The notes under the pieces were generated by a model, which saw nothing but the letters and a program-made list of their open reading frames with translations, was not told the origin of the DNA and did not search any database. 64,000 nucleotides of DNA from Planctomycetota bacterium (lineage in GTDB: Bacteria > Planctomycetota > UBA1135 > GCA-002686595): assembly GCA_028278425.1 (NCBI GenBank), contig JANQEJ010000221.1, positions 1 to 64,000 on the forward strand, read 5' to 3'. Position 1 is the first letter of the stretch. Each line of letters starts with the position of its first letter. The position numbers were made by a program, and so were the translations under genes. Positions 29,232 to 38,488 of the stretch are shown here, in pieces.

Positions 29232-30650
29232 ATGCGGAAGACGCTTCTCACCTACGTCAAGCCCCACGTCCAGGAGGACCCCCTGGCGATGATCCTCGGG
29301 ATCACCTACCTGGGGGCAGTCCTCGAGCGGGAGAAGATCCCGGTCGAGCTCGGGGACGAGCGCATCCTCACCGACGCGGAGATGAAGGACGCGATCGAGC
29401 GCAACGACGTGATCGGCTTTGGGGCGCTGACGCCGAACATCCGCCGCGCGATCGCCTGGGCGAAGTACGCCAAGGAGCGCGGCAAGATCACCGTGATGGG
29501 CGGCCCGCACGCCTCCGTCGACCAGGGGATCTTCCTCGACTCGGGGCACTTCGACTACGTGCTGAAGGGCGAGTGCGAGGAGACGCTGCCCGACTTCCTG
29601 CGCGCCCTCGAGGGCGACGACGACGACGCCCAGAAGGAGATCCCCGGCCTGGCCGGCATCCGCGACGGCGAGATCTGGGTCGACAACCCCGCCCCCCCGC
29701 TGATCAAGAAGCTCGACGAGCTGCCGGTTCCCGCGCGGCACCTGCTCCCGATGGAGAGCTACTTCAAGCTCAACCCGGAGCGGCTGGCCTACGTCTTCAC
29801 GACGCGCGGCTGCCCCTTCAAGTGCATCTTCTGCCAGAAGGAGCTGACCGGCCGCGGCTTCCGCGTGCGCTCGACGGAGATGATCGTCGACGAGATCGAG
29901 CACGTGGTGAAGGTCTACAACCCCGGCGTCGTGCTCTTCGTCGACGAGATCCTGACGCTGCGCAAGAAGCGCATCCACGAGATGTGCGACGAGATCATCC
30001 GCCGCGGCCTGAAGTTCGAGTGGATCGCGAACACCCGCGCCGACTGCGTCGACTACCCGCTCTTGAAGCACATGCACCGCGCGGGCTGCCGCCGCATCTA
30101 CTACGGCTGGGAGTCGGGCAGCCAGCGCATGCTCGACGTCCTGAAAAAGGACCTCACCCCCGAGGCGATCGTCTCCGCGGCCCGCATGACGCGCCGCGCC
30201 GGCATCTGGGCCAAGGTCTACCTGATCGTCGGCTCCCCGGGCGAGACGCCCGAGGACGTGGAGGAGACCGAGAAGGTCCTCCGCCTCGCCGGTCCCGACC
30301 TGGTCCGCGTCTCGGTCTTCAACCCGCTGATCGGCACGGAGTCCTGGGACAACTACCAGGCGAGCATCGACATCGAGGACCTGCGCGAGAACTACGTCTC
30401 GTCCAACCGCTCGGCCTACGTCCACGAGCACTTCAGCCAGGTCGAGCTCGAGGAGCTGCGCAAGAACATGGTCCGCAACTACGAGCGCTGGTACTACGCC
30501 TACCCGCAGCGCCTGCGCCGCGCGGTCGAGCGGACGATGTACTACCTCGAGAACCCGGTGTTCGCGCGCAAGCGCGTCGGCCGGGCGCTGGGGATCGTCC
30601 CGCCGCCGCAGAGCTCGAACGTGATGCAGCGGGCGAACGAGACGGTCTGA
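29232..30650 (+). CDS. B12-binding radical SAM protein
   Basis: A 472-residue cobalamin-binding radical SAM enzyme. About residues 1-140 are a B12-binding Rossmann-type domain (GFGALTPNI, VMGGPHASVD). The cluster motif CPFKCIFC is at C194, C198 and C201, followed by FVDEILTLRKKR and IYYGWESGSQRML. I chose ATG 29232, where the family starts (RKTLLTYVKPHVQ), over an upstream TTG extension. No Shine-Dalgarno precedes it, but a TTGCGG-17-TAGAGT promoter lies about 60 bp upstream. It shares the layout and the L-P-V-P-A-R-H-L-L linker with the protein at 322. Methylation or another radical reaction on a glycan or lipid is possible, but the substrate is unknown. Confidence 0.88.
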   Translation: MRKTLLTYVKPHVQEDPLAMILGITYLGAVLEREKIPVELGDERILTDAEMKDAIERNDVIGFGALTPNIRRAIAWAKYAKERGKITVMGGPHASVDQGIFLDSGHFDYVLKGECEETLPDFLRALEGDDDDAQKEIPGLAGIRDGEIWVDNPAPPLIKKLDELPVPARHLLPMESYFKLNPERLAYVFTTRGCPFKCIFCQKELTGRGFRVRSTEMIVDEIEHVVKVYNPGVVLFVDEILTLRKKRIHEMCDEIIRRGLKFEWIANTRADCVDYPLLKHMHRAGCRRIYYGWESGSQRMLDVLKKDLTPEAIVSAARMTRRAGIWAKVYLIVGSPGETPEDVEETEKVLRLAGPDLVRVSVFNPLIGTESWDNYQASIDIEDLRENYVSSNRSAYVHEHFSQVELEELRKNMVRNYERWYYAYPQRLRRAVERTMYYLENPVFARKRVGRALGIVPPPQSSNVMQRANETV

Positions 30651-30660
30651 TTCCTCGCGC

Positions 30661-32124
30661 TCAGTCCGACGCCGGCAGGATCCCGAAGACGGCGCCGATC
30701 ACGTGGTTCGTCGTCGAGACGCAGCCGACGAACTCGCTTGGAACGTAGGTCCCCACCGGCGTCTCCAGCGAGTAGTTGCTCGCCGCGTCGAAGAACGTCA
30801 ACGTCGCGCCGGGCTCGTTGAACCCCTCGAGGGCGAATCCCTCGCGGGTGTAGACGCCGTAGAAGAAGTCGGCCGAAGCGTAGTCGCCGCTGGGCTGACA
30901 CGCGTCCCCGTAACCGATGAACCCCTCGGACATGTACACGCGTTCGTTGCCCGGGTACGCAGATCCAACCCACTTGCCGAGACGCACCTGGCTGTTGTGG
31001 AGCCACGGAAAGCCGAAGCCGTACTGCAACGTGTCGAGCGATATGAAGCTGCTGTTCTGAGCGCCGCACGGCGGTGCGCCGCCGAGCAGGAACGTGACGG
31101 CCGCCTGGCGACCGTTCGTGTTGATCAGACAATCGCAGAGCTTTCCGAGGAGGACGGTGGCGCCGCCGGCGGGAAAGCCCTCGATGGGTGGAACGGTGTT
31201 GTCGATCGGTTCGCGCGCGATCGCCGTGCAGGGCCCGCCCGCGCCCGGCGTCGGCGTCTGGCACGTGATGCCGCTGGCGACGACCGGCGCCGTACCCGGC
31301 ACGGTGCGCATCCCGCCGGGCATTGGGAACGGATACTGGGCGGTCGGGAGCAGCAGACCGCCCGCGGCGGTCCACTCCCAGGGGAACGGCGGCGGCCCCG
31401 TCTGATCGAATCGCACGAAGCCGGCTCGCGGCGCGACGACGGCGTACTTCGTATCCGGATGGAAGGGCACCGGGTTGTCGGGTGTCTTCGAAATGGCGTT
31501 CTTGCCCCTGGCGCCGTGGATGAAGAGGTCGCAGTTGTGGAACAAGACGAGCACGCTCTCGAACGCGCCCGTCGAGCAGAGCCGCGCGTAGTCGACGTAG
31601 CCGTAGAAGAAGGCCTTTTCGTGGCCCTGCCCGCTGGGCGCGACGGGGATGCAGGTCGGGACCGGACACGACTGAGAGCCCGCGCCGAGCGGTGTCGCGA
31701 GGTCCACCTTCACGAGGAAGCGCCAGACCTGGTACTGGTCCTCGACCGGCGGGTCGGTCTCCTCCATCCACGTCCGCGAGTAGTCCATCGTCAGGCTGCC
31801 GGTCAGGAGGTCCGCCCCGAGATCGTCCTGAACGCGGATCGGCGCGACGTACTGCGTACACGTGGCCGTGGTGGACGGGGGATCGACCAGCACCGACACC
31901 GTGACTTCGTCCGTGGTCGGCTCGGAGCAGTCGGTGATGCACAGGCCCAGCCCCTCGAGCGAGATGGGAGGGAACTGGGGCAGGGTGAGCGTGACGTTCT
32001 GGGCGCAACACGGCCCGTCCAGGCCGTCCGGATCGAGCGTGCACTGGGCCGCGATCGAGAGGGAGGAAGTCGCGAACAGCATCGCGAGGAACGCGAACGC
32101 GCGACGGCGCAAGCGAGCGGGCAT
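30661..32124 (-). CDS. Secreted cysteine-containing hypothetical protein
   Basis: A 487-residue protein of no family I recognise. ATG 32124 is set by AAGGAGA six bases upstream and by a clear signal peptide (Arg-rich start, hydrophobic FAFLAMLFATSSLSIAAQ, likely cut before CTLDPDG). The mature part holds many cysteines in pairs (PCCAQ, LCITDCS, SCPVPTC, LCDCLIN), implying disulfides outside the cytoplasm, and is rich in aromatic beta-type segments. There is no catalytic motif or repeat. The composition is slightly less GC-rich than neighbours, and the upstream gap contains AT-richer patches. It may be a surface or extracellular structural protein. Confidence 0.6.
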   Translation of the reverse strand: MPARLRRRAFAFLAMLFATSSLSIAAQCTLDPDGLDGPCCAQNVTLTLPQFPPISLEGLGLCITDCSEPTTDEVTVSVLVDPPSTTATCTQYVAPIRVQDDLGADLLTGSLTMDYSRTWMEETDPPVEDQYQVWRFLVKVDLATPLGAGSQSCPVPTCIPVAPSGQGHEKAFFYGYVDYARLCSTGAFESVLVLFHNCDLFIHGARGKNAISKTPDNPVPFHPDTKYAVVAPRAGFVRFDQTGPPPFPWEWTAAGGLLLPTAQYPFPMPGGMRTVPGTAPVVASGITCQTPTPGAGGPCTAIAREPIDNTVPPIEGFPAGGATVLLGKLCDCLINTNGRQAAVTFLLGGAPPCGAQNSSFISLDTLQYGFGFPWLHNSQVRLGKWVGSAYPGNERVYMSEGFIGYGDACQPSGDYASADFFYGVYTREGFALEGFNEPGATLTFFDAASNYSLETPVGTYVPSEFVGCVSTTNHVIGAVFGILPASD

Positions 32125-32710
32125 GGTCGTCTCCTTCTGCGTTGGGCAAAAACGAAAACGGCGGGGTTGCTGCCTCCAAGAGGCCGAGCAACGGAACGGG
32201 ATTCTCGGGAGAGACCTCGGTGGTGGGCGCTGGGTCCCGCCGCCGACCTGCCCGCGGATTCTATCACGTGATCGACGAGGCCACTTTCGGCCGAGCCCGT
32301 TGGACCCGGCGCGCAACCGCCCGTAATCGAGCGGACGCACGGCCTCAAGCAAAGTTTGCGGCGCGTGACGAAGACGCTCGCAGCGCAAGACGTCGATCTC
32401 GAAGACGCGCCGCTTCGGCTCGCACCGGCGGTGGCGCTCGGGCGGTGTCGGGGCGGGCGGGGGCTCCTCGCGCGTGCTCGACGCGGCGGTCGTGCTCGCT
32501 TTGGCGCGCAGGCGCGCTTGCGGCCGGCGCGACCGCATTGCACCAGGCCGAGCCGCCGCCCGGAACCGCGTCGATCAGGAGGCCGGGGTCGGCCCGACCC
32601 CGAGCCCGGCGGGGCGAGGGCCGCGACCAGGTGGAGGAGACCCCCTCGGACCACGCGATCCGCCTGGGGGAAGGTGGCACGGGGGCGGCCCGGAACGCTA
32701 GAACCCCTTT
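32125..32710. other. 586-bp non-coding gap between divergent genes
   Basis: The gap separates the minus-strand secreted protein from the plus-strand GNAT gene. It contains a possible minus-strand -10 (TAGAAT at 32258-32263, next to a palindromic ATCACGTGAT at 32262-32271 that could be an operator) and the plus-strand TAGAAC box at 32699. Open frames here have no recognisable product or start signal. I see nothing else. Confidence 0.4.
32699..32704 (+). promoter_or_regulatory. Candidate -10 box (TAGAAC) for a leaderless transcript
   Basis: TAGAAC ends six bases before the GTG at 32711, matching the leaderless arrangement repeated in this window. The sixth position is C instead of T. Confidence 0.35.
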
Positions 32711-33784
32711 GTGCCCGAGTTCACCGTCCACCTCTGCGGGCCGCAGGACCGTCCCGAGCAGGCGCGGCTCTTCAACGCGTGCTTCAAGAAGGGCGCGGAC
32801 GCCGACGACCTGGCGTGGCGCTACGACCGCGGGCCGCACGGCGCGGCGGTCAGCCTCGTCGCGCGGCCGCCGGGGGGCGACGGGATCTGCGGCTACGCCT
32901 GCTCGCCGCGGAAGGCGCTGGTGCGCGGCGACGAGTCGACGCTGGCGGCCGTCGGCGAGACCGGCGACGTGATGACGCACCCCGACTGGCGCAAGCAGGG
33001 GATCTTCAGCCACCTCGACCGGCGCTGCATGGAGGAGACGGCGTCGCTCGGGTGGCCGCTGGCCTTCGGGCTGCCGAACCGGCGCTCGGCGCACATCTTC
33101 CTCAGGCTCGGGTGGGAGCAGGTCGGGACCGTCCGGCCGTGGACGTTTCTGTTGCGCGCGGACGAGGTGGCGAAGCGCGAGGAGTTCAAGCAGGGGCGGC
33201 TGCGGGCGCTCTTCCGCGGCCGCAACCGGGCGGGGTGCGAGCGCGCGCGGCGCGCGCTCGGCGCGGCCGGCACCGAGGCCGCGCCGCTCGAGCGCTTCCC
33301 CGACGAGGTCGGGGAGCTCTCGCGCGCCGTCGAGCCGCGCTTCGGCTTCATGGTGCGCCGCGACGCCGCCTACCTGAACTGGCGCTTCCGCGAGAACCCG
33401 AGCGGGCTGCACTCCGCCGTCGGGCTCCGCCGCGACGGGGAGCTGGTCGGCTACGCGGTCGTGCAGAAGCCGCGCGGCGACGACGGCGTCGGCTACCTGG
33501 TGGACGTGCTCGCCGCCGACGACGAGGTCGCGCGGGCCTGCGTCGGCGCGGGGCTGGCGCGGCTCGAGGAGCTGGACGCCTCCGTGGTCCGCGCCACCGC
33601 GATCGACGGATCGTGGTGGGCGGGGATCCTCGAAGGCGCCGGCTTCCTGCGTCCGCGCGATGAGGACCACTTGATCGTGATCCTCCATCCGCACCGTCCC
33701 GATCACCCGCTGGTGGCCGCCGCGCGCGACACGGCGAGCTGGTACTTCACCGACGGGGATCGGGACGACGAGACGATGGGATAG
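32711..33784 (+). CDS. GNAT-family N-acetyltransferase
   Basis: A 357-residue protein with the core of a GNAT acyltransferase. The segment DVMTHPDWRKQGIFSHLD (about residues 88-105) matches the acetyl-CoA pyrophosphate-binding motif with R/Q-x-x-G-I/L-x. GLPNRRSAHIFLRLGW follows, a hallmark of the Acetyltransf_9-like subgroup. A second, weaker acyl-CoA-like half occupies about 200-330 (DAAYLNWRF, LVGYAVVQK). These two-lobed proteins are often found in polysaccharide loci. The GTG start is placed by TAGAAC six bases upstream and the beta strand immediately after it. It ends six bases from the convergent lipoprotein gene. The acceptor is unknown. Confidence 0.7.
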   Translation: MPEFTVHLCGPQDRPEQARLFNACFKKGADADDLAWRYDRGPHGAAVSLVARPPGGDGICGYACSPRKALVRGDESTLAAVGETGDVMTHPDWRKQGIFSHLDRRCMEETASLGWPLAFGLPNRRSAHIFLRLGWEQVGTVRPWTFLLRADEVAKREEFKQGRLRALFRGRNRAGCERARRALGAAGTEAAPLERFPDEVGELSRAVEPRFGFMVRRDAAYLNWRFRENPSGLHSAVGLRRDGELVGYAVVQKPRGDDGVGYLVDVLAADDEVARACVGAGLARLEELDASVVRATAIDGSWWAGILEGAGFLRPRDEDHLIVILHPHRPDHPLVAAARDTASWYFTDGDRDDETMG

Positions 33785-33790
33785 GCGCGG

Positions 33791-36700
33791 CTACTGGCGG
33801 AAGTAGTCCATCACGATGCGCGCGCCGGGCGCGGGCACGGACTGGACGCCGTCCTGGAAGGGGTTCGTGTCGAAGCGGAGGAAGCCCGCGTCGATGTCGA
33901 TCACGTCGATGACGCCGGGGCCCTCGCTCGACACCGGGACGGCGACGAACATCTTCCGCGGCACGCTCGCCGGCGTGACTCCGCCGGTGGGAACCTGGAA
34001 GAGAATCCCCTTGGCGTTGTGGTTCTTCGGCGCGCCCGCGCTGAAGGCCGTCGCGTAGTTCGGGAAGGTCGTGAAGTTCGTCCAGTTGTCGAAGGCGATG
34101 TCGGTGGGGATGCCGGTGAGCTGGTCGGAGCCCACCGAGCCCTGGACGCCCCACTGAAGCTCGCGGATCTGCGGATCGGTGAAGAAGCCGGGGTCGAGCG
34201 GGATCTGGCCGGCGAGCCCGCCGACGATGGCCACGTTCGTGACCGCGCCGCCGCCGAGGCCGGTGGGCTCTCCGTCCGGCCCGAGCTGGTTCTCGTGCAC
34301 GACCCAGAAGGCCGAGTTCAGGTTGCGCGGATCGGGCTGGATCGTCTTCGGGTTGTCGAAGGTCATCGGCAGCACGCCGATAACGTCGTCGAAGCCCCAG
34401 CCGTTCACGCCGTCCGGGCCGGACTCGAAGATCGAGACCTGGCCGTTCGCGTTCAGGACGTAGGCGAAGTACACGTTGCGGAAGAAGCCGTGGCCCTGCT
34501 GCCGCGGCGTGATCGCCACGTCGATCGGCGAGAAGAGCTGGTTGGTGACCGTCTTGCGCACGCTGAGCCCCGCGGCCGCGATGATCGACACCGAGTTCTC
34601 GCCGGTGTTGCAGACGAGGATGTCCTCGTTGCCCGGCTCCCAGGCGATGCCGGTCGGCCCCTTGCCGACCTCGACCGTCTTGACGACCGAGTGGAACTGG
34701 TTCGCGGGGTCGACGCTGACGAAGCTCACGGTGTTCGCCTGCTGGTTGGTCACCGCCAGCAGGTCGAGGTTCGGCGACATCGCGAGCGAGGTCGGGTCGG
34801 GAAGCTGGATGCGCTCGAGCACCGTCATGCGGTTCGAGTTCAGGACGACGAGCTCGCCCGCCACGCGGTCGATCACGTAGAGGAAGTGACCGATCTGCTG
34901 GCGCACGGTGTAGATCGGGCACGTGCCGCCCGGCGCGGGCGGCGACACCGAGGGGCCGCCCCAGACGGGCATGATGAGGGCGGTGGGGCTGACCAGCCCG
35001 TCAGGCGGCTGGCAAAGCTCGGGAATCCCGAAGGGCTGGAGCCCCGTGTTCAGAAGGTTCGTTGCGCCGTTGAGCGCGAACGAGTCCACCGACGTCGGCT
35101 CCTGCCCGCCGATGAAGGGTGCGATGCAGGTCGGGGGGAACTTCAGCGGCGGAGGGTTGGGGTGCGGCGCGAACTGCAAGAGGTTTTCGAACCCGGTCAG
35201 CGTGAAGGACGAGCCCACGCCGAGCTGGAAGGTCGCGCGCTTGAAGCCGGTCGAGGCGCACTGGTTGCCGCCGCCCGACTGGCAGCCGAGGGGCGAGCCG
35301 TTGTTGAAGACACCGTCGAGCGCGCGGCCCAGCGCCATGTCGCCGACCGACTGCACGATCGGCGAGCGCACGAGCCGCGTGTCGAGCGACGTGTCGCGCG
35401 TCAGCGTGAACGGACCCTGCGAGCCGCCGTCGATCGTGCAGGTGCCGGGGTTCAGGAGCGGCAGGAGCGCCGGGCCGAGCAGCGTCAGGTTGGGGTTGTT
35501 GGGGAAGTTCGAGCTGCCCTCCTCCCAGGGACACTCCGGCGAGTACGCCGGATCGCCGGTCGACTGCCCGAACCCGTTCAGGTCGAGCACCGAGAGGCCG
35601 GTGAGCGAGCCCCCGAGGCCGACGTAGATCGCCTCGGGCGCGACGGGCGCGTTGACGAGGCCCGGGCCCTCGCCGGTCTCGAAGAAGGTGTCGGTTTGGG
35701 ATTGGTTCGTGTTCGCGGAGAGGTCCTCGAAGGTGTCGGGGTTCACGCGCACGTCGACGCGGCTGAAGGTGCCGCAGCTCGCGACCTCCGGCCCCTTGCC
35801 GGGGAACGGATAGACCGGCCGCAGCTCGTACAGCGAGAGGTCGTGCACGCTGACCGGCGCCGCGGTGAAGGGCACGACGGCGAGGGCGGTGCTCGGCCCG
35901 AACTCCAGGCGGATCGCGGCGGAGAGCGCCGGCGGCGCGCCGGTCGGAAGGTCGCCCAGGGTGTAGGGCTGGATCGGCTCGGTGAAGCGCACGAGCACCG
36001 AGGTCTCCGGGTCCACGTCGACGTCGCCGTTGCCCGGGACGATCTGGGGCTGCTGGCCGGCGGAGACCTCGACCTCGGGGGAGACGTCGTCCACGCCGAC
36101 GGTGGCGCAGGCGAGCGCGGCCTGCTCGAGGTTCTCCCCGTTCGTCGCCAGGACGGCGTTGGTGAGCGCCATGCGGACCTGCGCGCCGTCGGCGAACGCC
36201 TCGTGCGTCGAGAGGTCGCCGTCCGCGTCGGGCAGGAAGACCAGCGTGCGCGGATCGAGCAGCGTGGCCGCCTCGGGGAACGCGCCCTCCGTGCCCGGGA
36301 AGCCGAGCCCGGGCTTGGTGTCGACGTCGAAGTCGTCGACCCCGTCGCCGTTCACGTCGGCGAGCGCGACCGCCTGGCCGTCCTGGAGGGCGACCCACTG
36401 CTCGAGCTCGAGCAGGCCGTCCTCGCCGACCTTGGTTCCGACCGTCCAGCCGCCGACGAACGCGCGCCCGGTGAGCTGCGCCGCGTTCCCGGCCGCGTCG
36501 ACCGAGGTGACGGTGACCGCGCCGCCGAACTGGGTCGAGCCGGCCGCGCCCGAGCGGTCGAGCACCGAGTCGACGTCGATCGGCTGGCGGAAGCGGACGA
36601 ACAGGTAGTGGTTGCCGGGAGCGCCGTTCGGGAGCTTCGCGGCGACCGGCCACGGCGTCGGCGCCAGGACCGGGTTGCCGTCGACGACGTTGTTGATCAG

Positions 36701-36919
36701 GTCGTCCAGCGTCTCGATGGAGAGGATCTCCGCCGTCGGCACGCCCCCGGCGTCGAGCCGGTGGGTGCGGTGCGGGAGGAGGACGCCGAATCCGTTCGAT
36801 GCCTCCTCGAGCGTCATCTTGGCGGCGGACCCGCCGCCGGAGCCCCCGCCGCCGCCGCAGGCGGCGAAGAGGAGCGCGCTGGCGAGCGGGAGCAACCGGG
36901 AGAGGTGCGTCAACTTCAT
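33791..36919 (-). CDS. Large lipoprotein with Ig-like segments and a beta-propeller
   Basis: A 1042-residue predicted lipoprotein. The signal peptide ends at FAAC, followed by a long glycine/serine linker. A SbsA-type Ig-like segment lies near residue 300 (VDVDPETSVLVRFTEPIQP). From about residue 675 a YncE/NHL-like propeller appears, with repeats such as LYVIDRVAGELVVLN, LAVTNQQANTVSFV and ILVCNTGENSVSII at about 45-residue spacing. Such propellers bind proteins or glycans rather than catalyse. The ATG is supported by the signal peptide immediately after it; no Shine-Dalgarno is obvious. The gene faces the GNAT gene and is divergent from the deacetylase. Extracellular or outer-membrane location is likely. 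Confidence 0.7.
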   Translation of the reverse strand: MKLTHLSRLLPLASALLFAACGGGGGSGGGSAAKMTLEEASNGFGVLLPHRTHRLDAGGVPTAEILSIETLDDLINNVVDGNPVLAPTPWPVAAKLPNGAPGNHYLFVRFRQPIDVDSVLDRSGAAGSTQFGGAVTVTSVDAAGNAAQLTGRAFVGGWTVGTKVGEDGLLELEQWVALQDGQAVALADVNGDGVDDFDVDTKPGLGFPGTEGAFPEAATLLDPRTLVFLPDADGDLSTHEAFADGAQVRMALTNAVLATNGENLEQAALACATVGVDDVSPEVEVSAGQQPQIVPGNGDVDVDPETSVLVRFTEPIQPYTLGDLPTGAPPALSAAIRLEFGPSTALAVVPFTAAPVSVHDLSLYELRPVYPFPGKGPEVASCGTFSRVDVRVNPDTFEDLSANTNQSQTDTFFETGEGPGLVNAPVAPEAIYVGLGGSLTGLSVLDLNGFGQSTGDPAYSPECPWEEGSSNFPNNPNLTLLGPALLPLLNPGTCTIDGGSQGPFTLTRDTSLDTRLVRSPIVQSVGDMALGRALDGVFNNGSPLGCQSGGGNQCASTGFKRATFQLGVGSSFTLTGFENLLQFAPHPNPPPLKFPPTCIAPFIGGQEPTSVDSFALNGATNLLNTGLQPFGIPELCQPPDGLVSPTALIMPVWGGPSVSPPAPGGTCPIYTVRQQIGHFLYVIDRVAGELVVLNSNRMTVLERIQLPDPTSLAMSPNLDLLAVTNQQANTVSFVSVDPANQFHSVVKTVEVGKGPTGIAWEPGNEDILVCNTGENSVSIIAAAGLSVRKTVTNQLFSPIDVAITPRQQGHGFFRNVYFAYVLNANGQVSIFESGPDGVNGWGFDDVIGVLPMTFDNPKTIQPDPRNLNSAFWVVHENQLGPDGEPTGLGGGAVTNVAIVGGLAGQIPLDPGFFTDPQIRELQWGVQGSVGSDQLTGIPTDIAFDNWTNFTTFPNYATAFSAGAPKNHNAKGILFQVPTGGVTPASVPRKMFVAVPVSSEGPGVIDVIDIDAGFLRFDTNPFQDGVQSVPAPGARIVMDYFRQ

Positions 36920-37231
36920 GGCTGTTCGGTCGGGCTTTCGGGTGTGAGCGGTGGGCAGACCTCGACCCCTGCGGCGCTGGATAAGGCGTCGTCGAAGCGT
37001 TGGGAGGCCCGCCGGAACGGGAAGTTCTGGATGGGGCCGCGCGCCAGGGTTTGCGCGGCTCGCGTTCCGTCGGATTCCCTAGGTCCGGTCACTCCGGCGG
37101 GAACACCGCGCCGCGAAATTCAAACGAGCCGGTGACGCGGCGTGCGCGCAGCGCACGCGAAAGTGTGCGGAAAGGGCTCAGCGCGGCCTTCGCAATCGAA
37201 CCCCCCGGGCGCGGAAGTTAGAGTCGAGCCC
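36920..37231. other. 312-bp divergent intergenic region
   Basis: This separates the large lipoprotein gene (minus) from the deacetylase (plus). A GTGCGCGCAGCGCAC hairpin lies near 37142-37156. The plus-strand TAGAGT box is at 37219. No supported gene is seen. Confidence 0.4.
37219..37224 (+). promoter_or_regulatory. Candidate -10 box (TAGAGT) for a leaderless transcript
   Basis: TAGAGT ends seven bases before the GTG at 37232. It supports that start over longer upstream ones. A weak TCGAAC lies 17 bases further up. Confidence 0.45.
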
Positions 37232-38302
37232 GTGGGGAAGCACGAGCTGAAGCAGCGTCTGCGCCGGCTCTACGCCGGCGTTCTCTTCCGCACCGGGCTG
37301 CACGTCCTCGTCGACCGGTGGATGCCGCGGCGGCTGACGATCCTCTTCGGACACTGCGTCGCCGACGAGGCGTGCAACGGGTTCCTGCCGCCCGACATGA
37401 AGATCCGCGGCGAACGGCTCGAGGAGCTCTTGCGCTGGTTCGGACGCCGCTACGAGCTCTGCACCGTCGGCGGCGGCCTCGAGCGGGTTCGCGCCGGCGG
37501 AAAGGACAAGAGTCTCGTCGCGCTCTCGATGGACGACGGCTATCGCGACAACCGGACGGCGCTCCTTCCCCTGCTCGAGCGCACCGGCGCGGGCGCGACC
37601 GTGTTCCTCGAGTCGCGGCCGCTCGACGAGCGGCGCGTGAATTGGTCGCATAAGTTCTTCTGGCTGCTCGACCACGGCCTCTCGTGCGACGTTCTCGCGC
37701 GGCGCTATCAGGAGCGCTGCGAGGACGCGGACACGCGCGAGAAGCTGCGCGTCCTGCTCGAGGGCGAGGACGGCGGCTCGGTGTACCAGGTCAAGCGGCT
37801 CTTGAAGTACGACGCCGAGGAGGCCGACCGCGACCGCGTGCTCGACGCGCTCTTCCGCGACGCCGGCGGCGACGAGGCCGCGCTCTGCGAGGCGCTCTAC
37901 CTGAGCTGGGACGACGCGCGCGCCCTGCGCGACGCCGGCGTGGAGCTGGGCGGCCACACGGTGCGGCACGAGATCCTGTCGCGGCTCGACGCCGGGCGGC
38001 AGGCGCAGGAGATCGAGGGCTGCGCCGCGGCGATGGAGCGCGAGCTGGGCGCGCGCGGCGGTGTGTTCGCGTATCCCTTCGGCCGGCGCTGGGACTACGA
38101 CGAAGCGAGCGTGCGGGCCGCGAAGGAGGCCGGGTTCGCGGCGGCGGTCAACACCCACGCGGGGACGAACGACGGGCGGACGGAGCCCTTCGAGCTCAAG
38201 CGGCTCCCGATCGACGACCGGGCGGAGCTCCCGCTCCTCGTCGCCGAGGCCTGCGGAGGGTTCGACCTCCTCCGGCGCTTCGGGCTCGACCTCTCGGAGT
38301 AG
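37232..38302 (+). CDS. Polysaccharide deacetylase (NodB-type, CE4)
   Basis: A 356-residue carbohydrate esterase 4 protein that removes N- or O-acetyl groups from a glycan. The catalytic-base aspartate and the first metal ligand are in LSMDDGYRDN, in place of the usual TFDDG. The two metal histidines are in GGHTVRHE (H-x3-H), and a late FAYPFGRRWDYD motif is also typical. An insertion of about 90 residues separates the motifs. There is no signal peptide, only a basic amphipathic N-terminus, so it probably acts on a cytoplasmic, lipid-linked precursor. The GTG start is chosen because TAGAGT lies seven bases upstream and family similarity begins soon after it. The next genes are on the other strand. 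Confidence 0.85.
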   Translation: MGKHELKQRLRRLYAGVLFRTGLHVLVDRWMPRRLTILFGHCVADEACNGFLPPDMKIRGERLEELLRWFGRRYELCTVGGGLERVRAGGKDKSLVALSMDDGYRDNRTALLPLLERTGAGATVFLESRPLDERRVNWSHKFFWLLDHGLSCDVLARRYQERCEDADTREKLRVLLEGEDGGSVYQVKRLLKYDAEEADRDRVLDALFRDAGGDEAALCEALYLSWDDARALRDAGVELGGHTVRHEILSRLDAGRQAQEIEGCAAAMERELGARGGVFAYPFGRRWDYDEASVRAAKEAGFAAAVNTHAGTNDGRTEPFELKRLPIDDRAELPLLVAEACGGFDLLRRFGLDLSE

Positions 38303-38304
38303 GC

Positions 38305-38448
38305 CTAGAAAACGTTGTACTGGAACGGCGAGACGGGATCCGAGTCCATCATCGTCACGAACAGGAACAGTCCGCCGATGACGAGCAGAAACGGGACCAG
38401 GATCCAGAGCCAGTAGGCCATCAGGAACAGCCAGAGGGTCTTGAACAT
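38305..38448 (-). CDS. DUF5989 microprotein (47 aa)
   Basis: A 47-residue single-pass membrane protein. It begins MFKTLWLFLMAYWLWILVP, has a hydrophobic helix of about 20 residues, and ends with SPFQYNVF, matching the A/S-P-F-x-Y-x-x-F tail of the DUF5989/SxtK family. The stop TAG is 2 bp from the convergent deacetylase. It lies 41 bp after the next microprotein gene. It is too short for most gene callers. The family accompanies carbamoyltransferases of the NodU/SxtI type, and this one closes such a cassette. Function unknown. Confidence 0.75.
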   Translation of the reverse strand: MFKTLWLFLMAYWLWILVPFLLVIGGLFLFVTMMDSDPVSPFQYNVF

Positions 38449-38488
38449 AGCGATCGAAGGTGGGGGGAGCTTGGTGAGGGGGCGAGGT

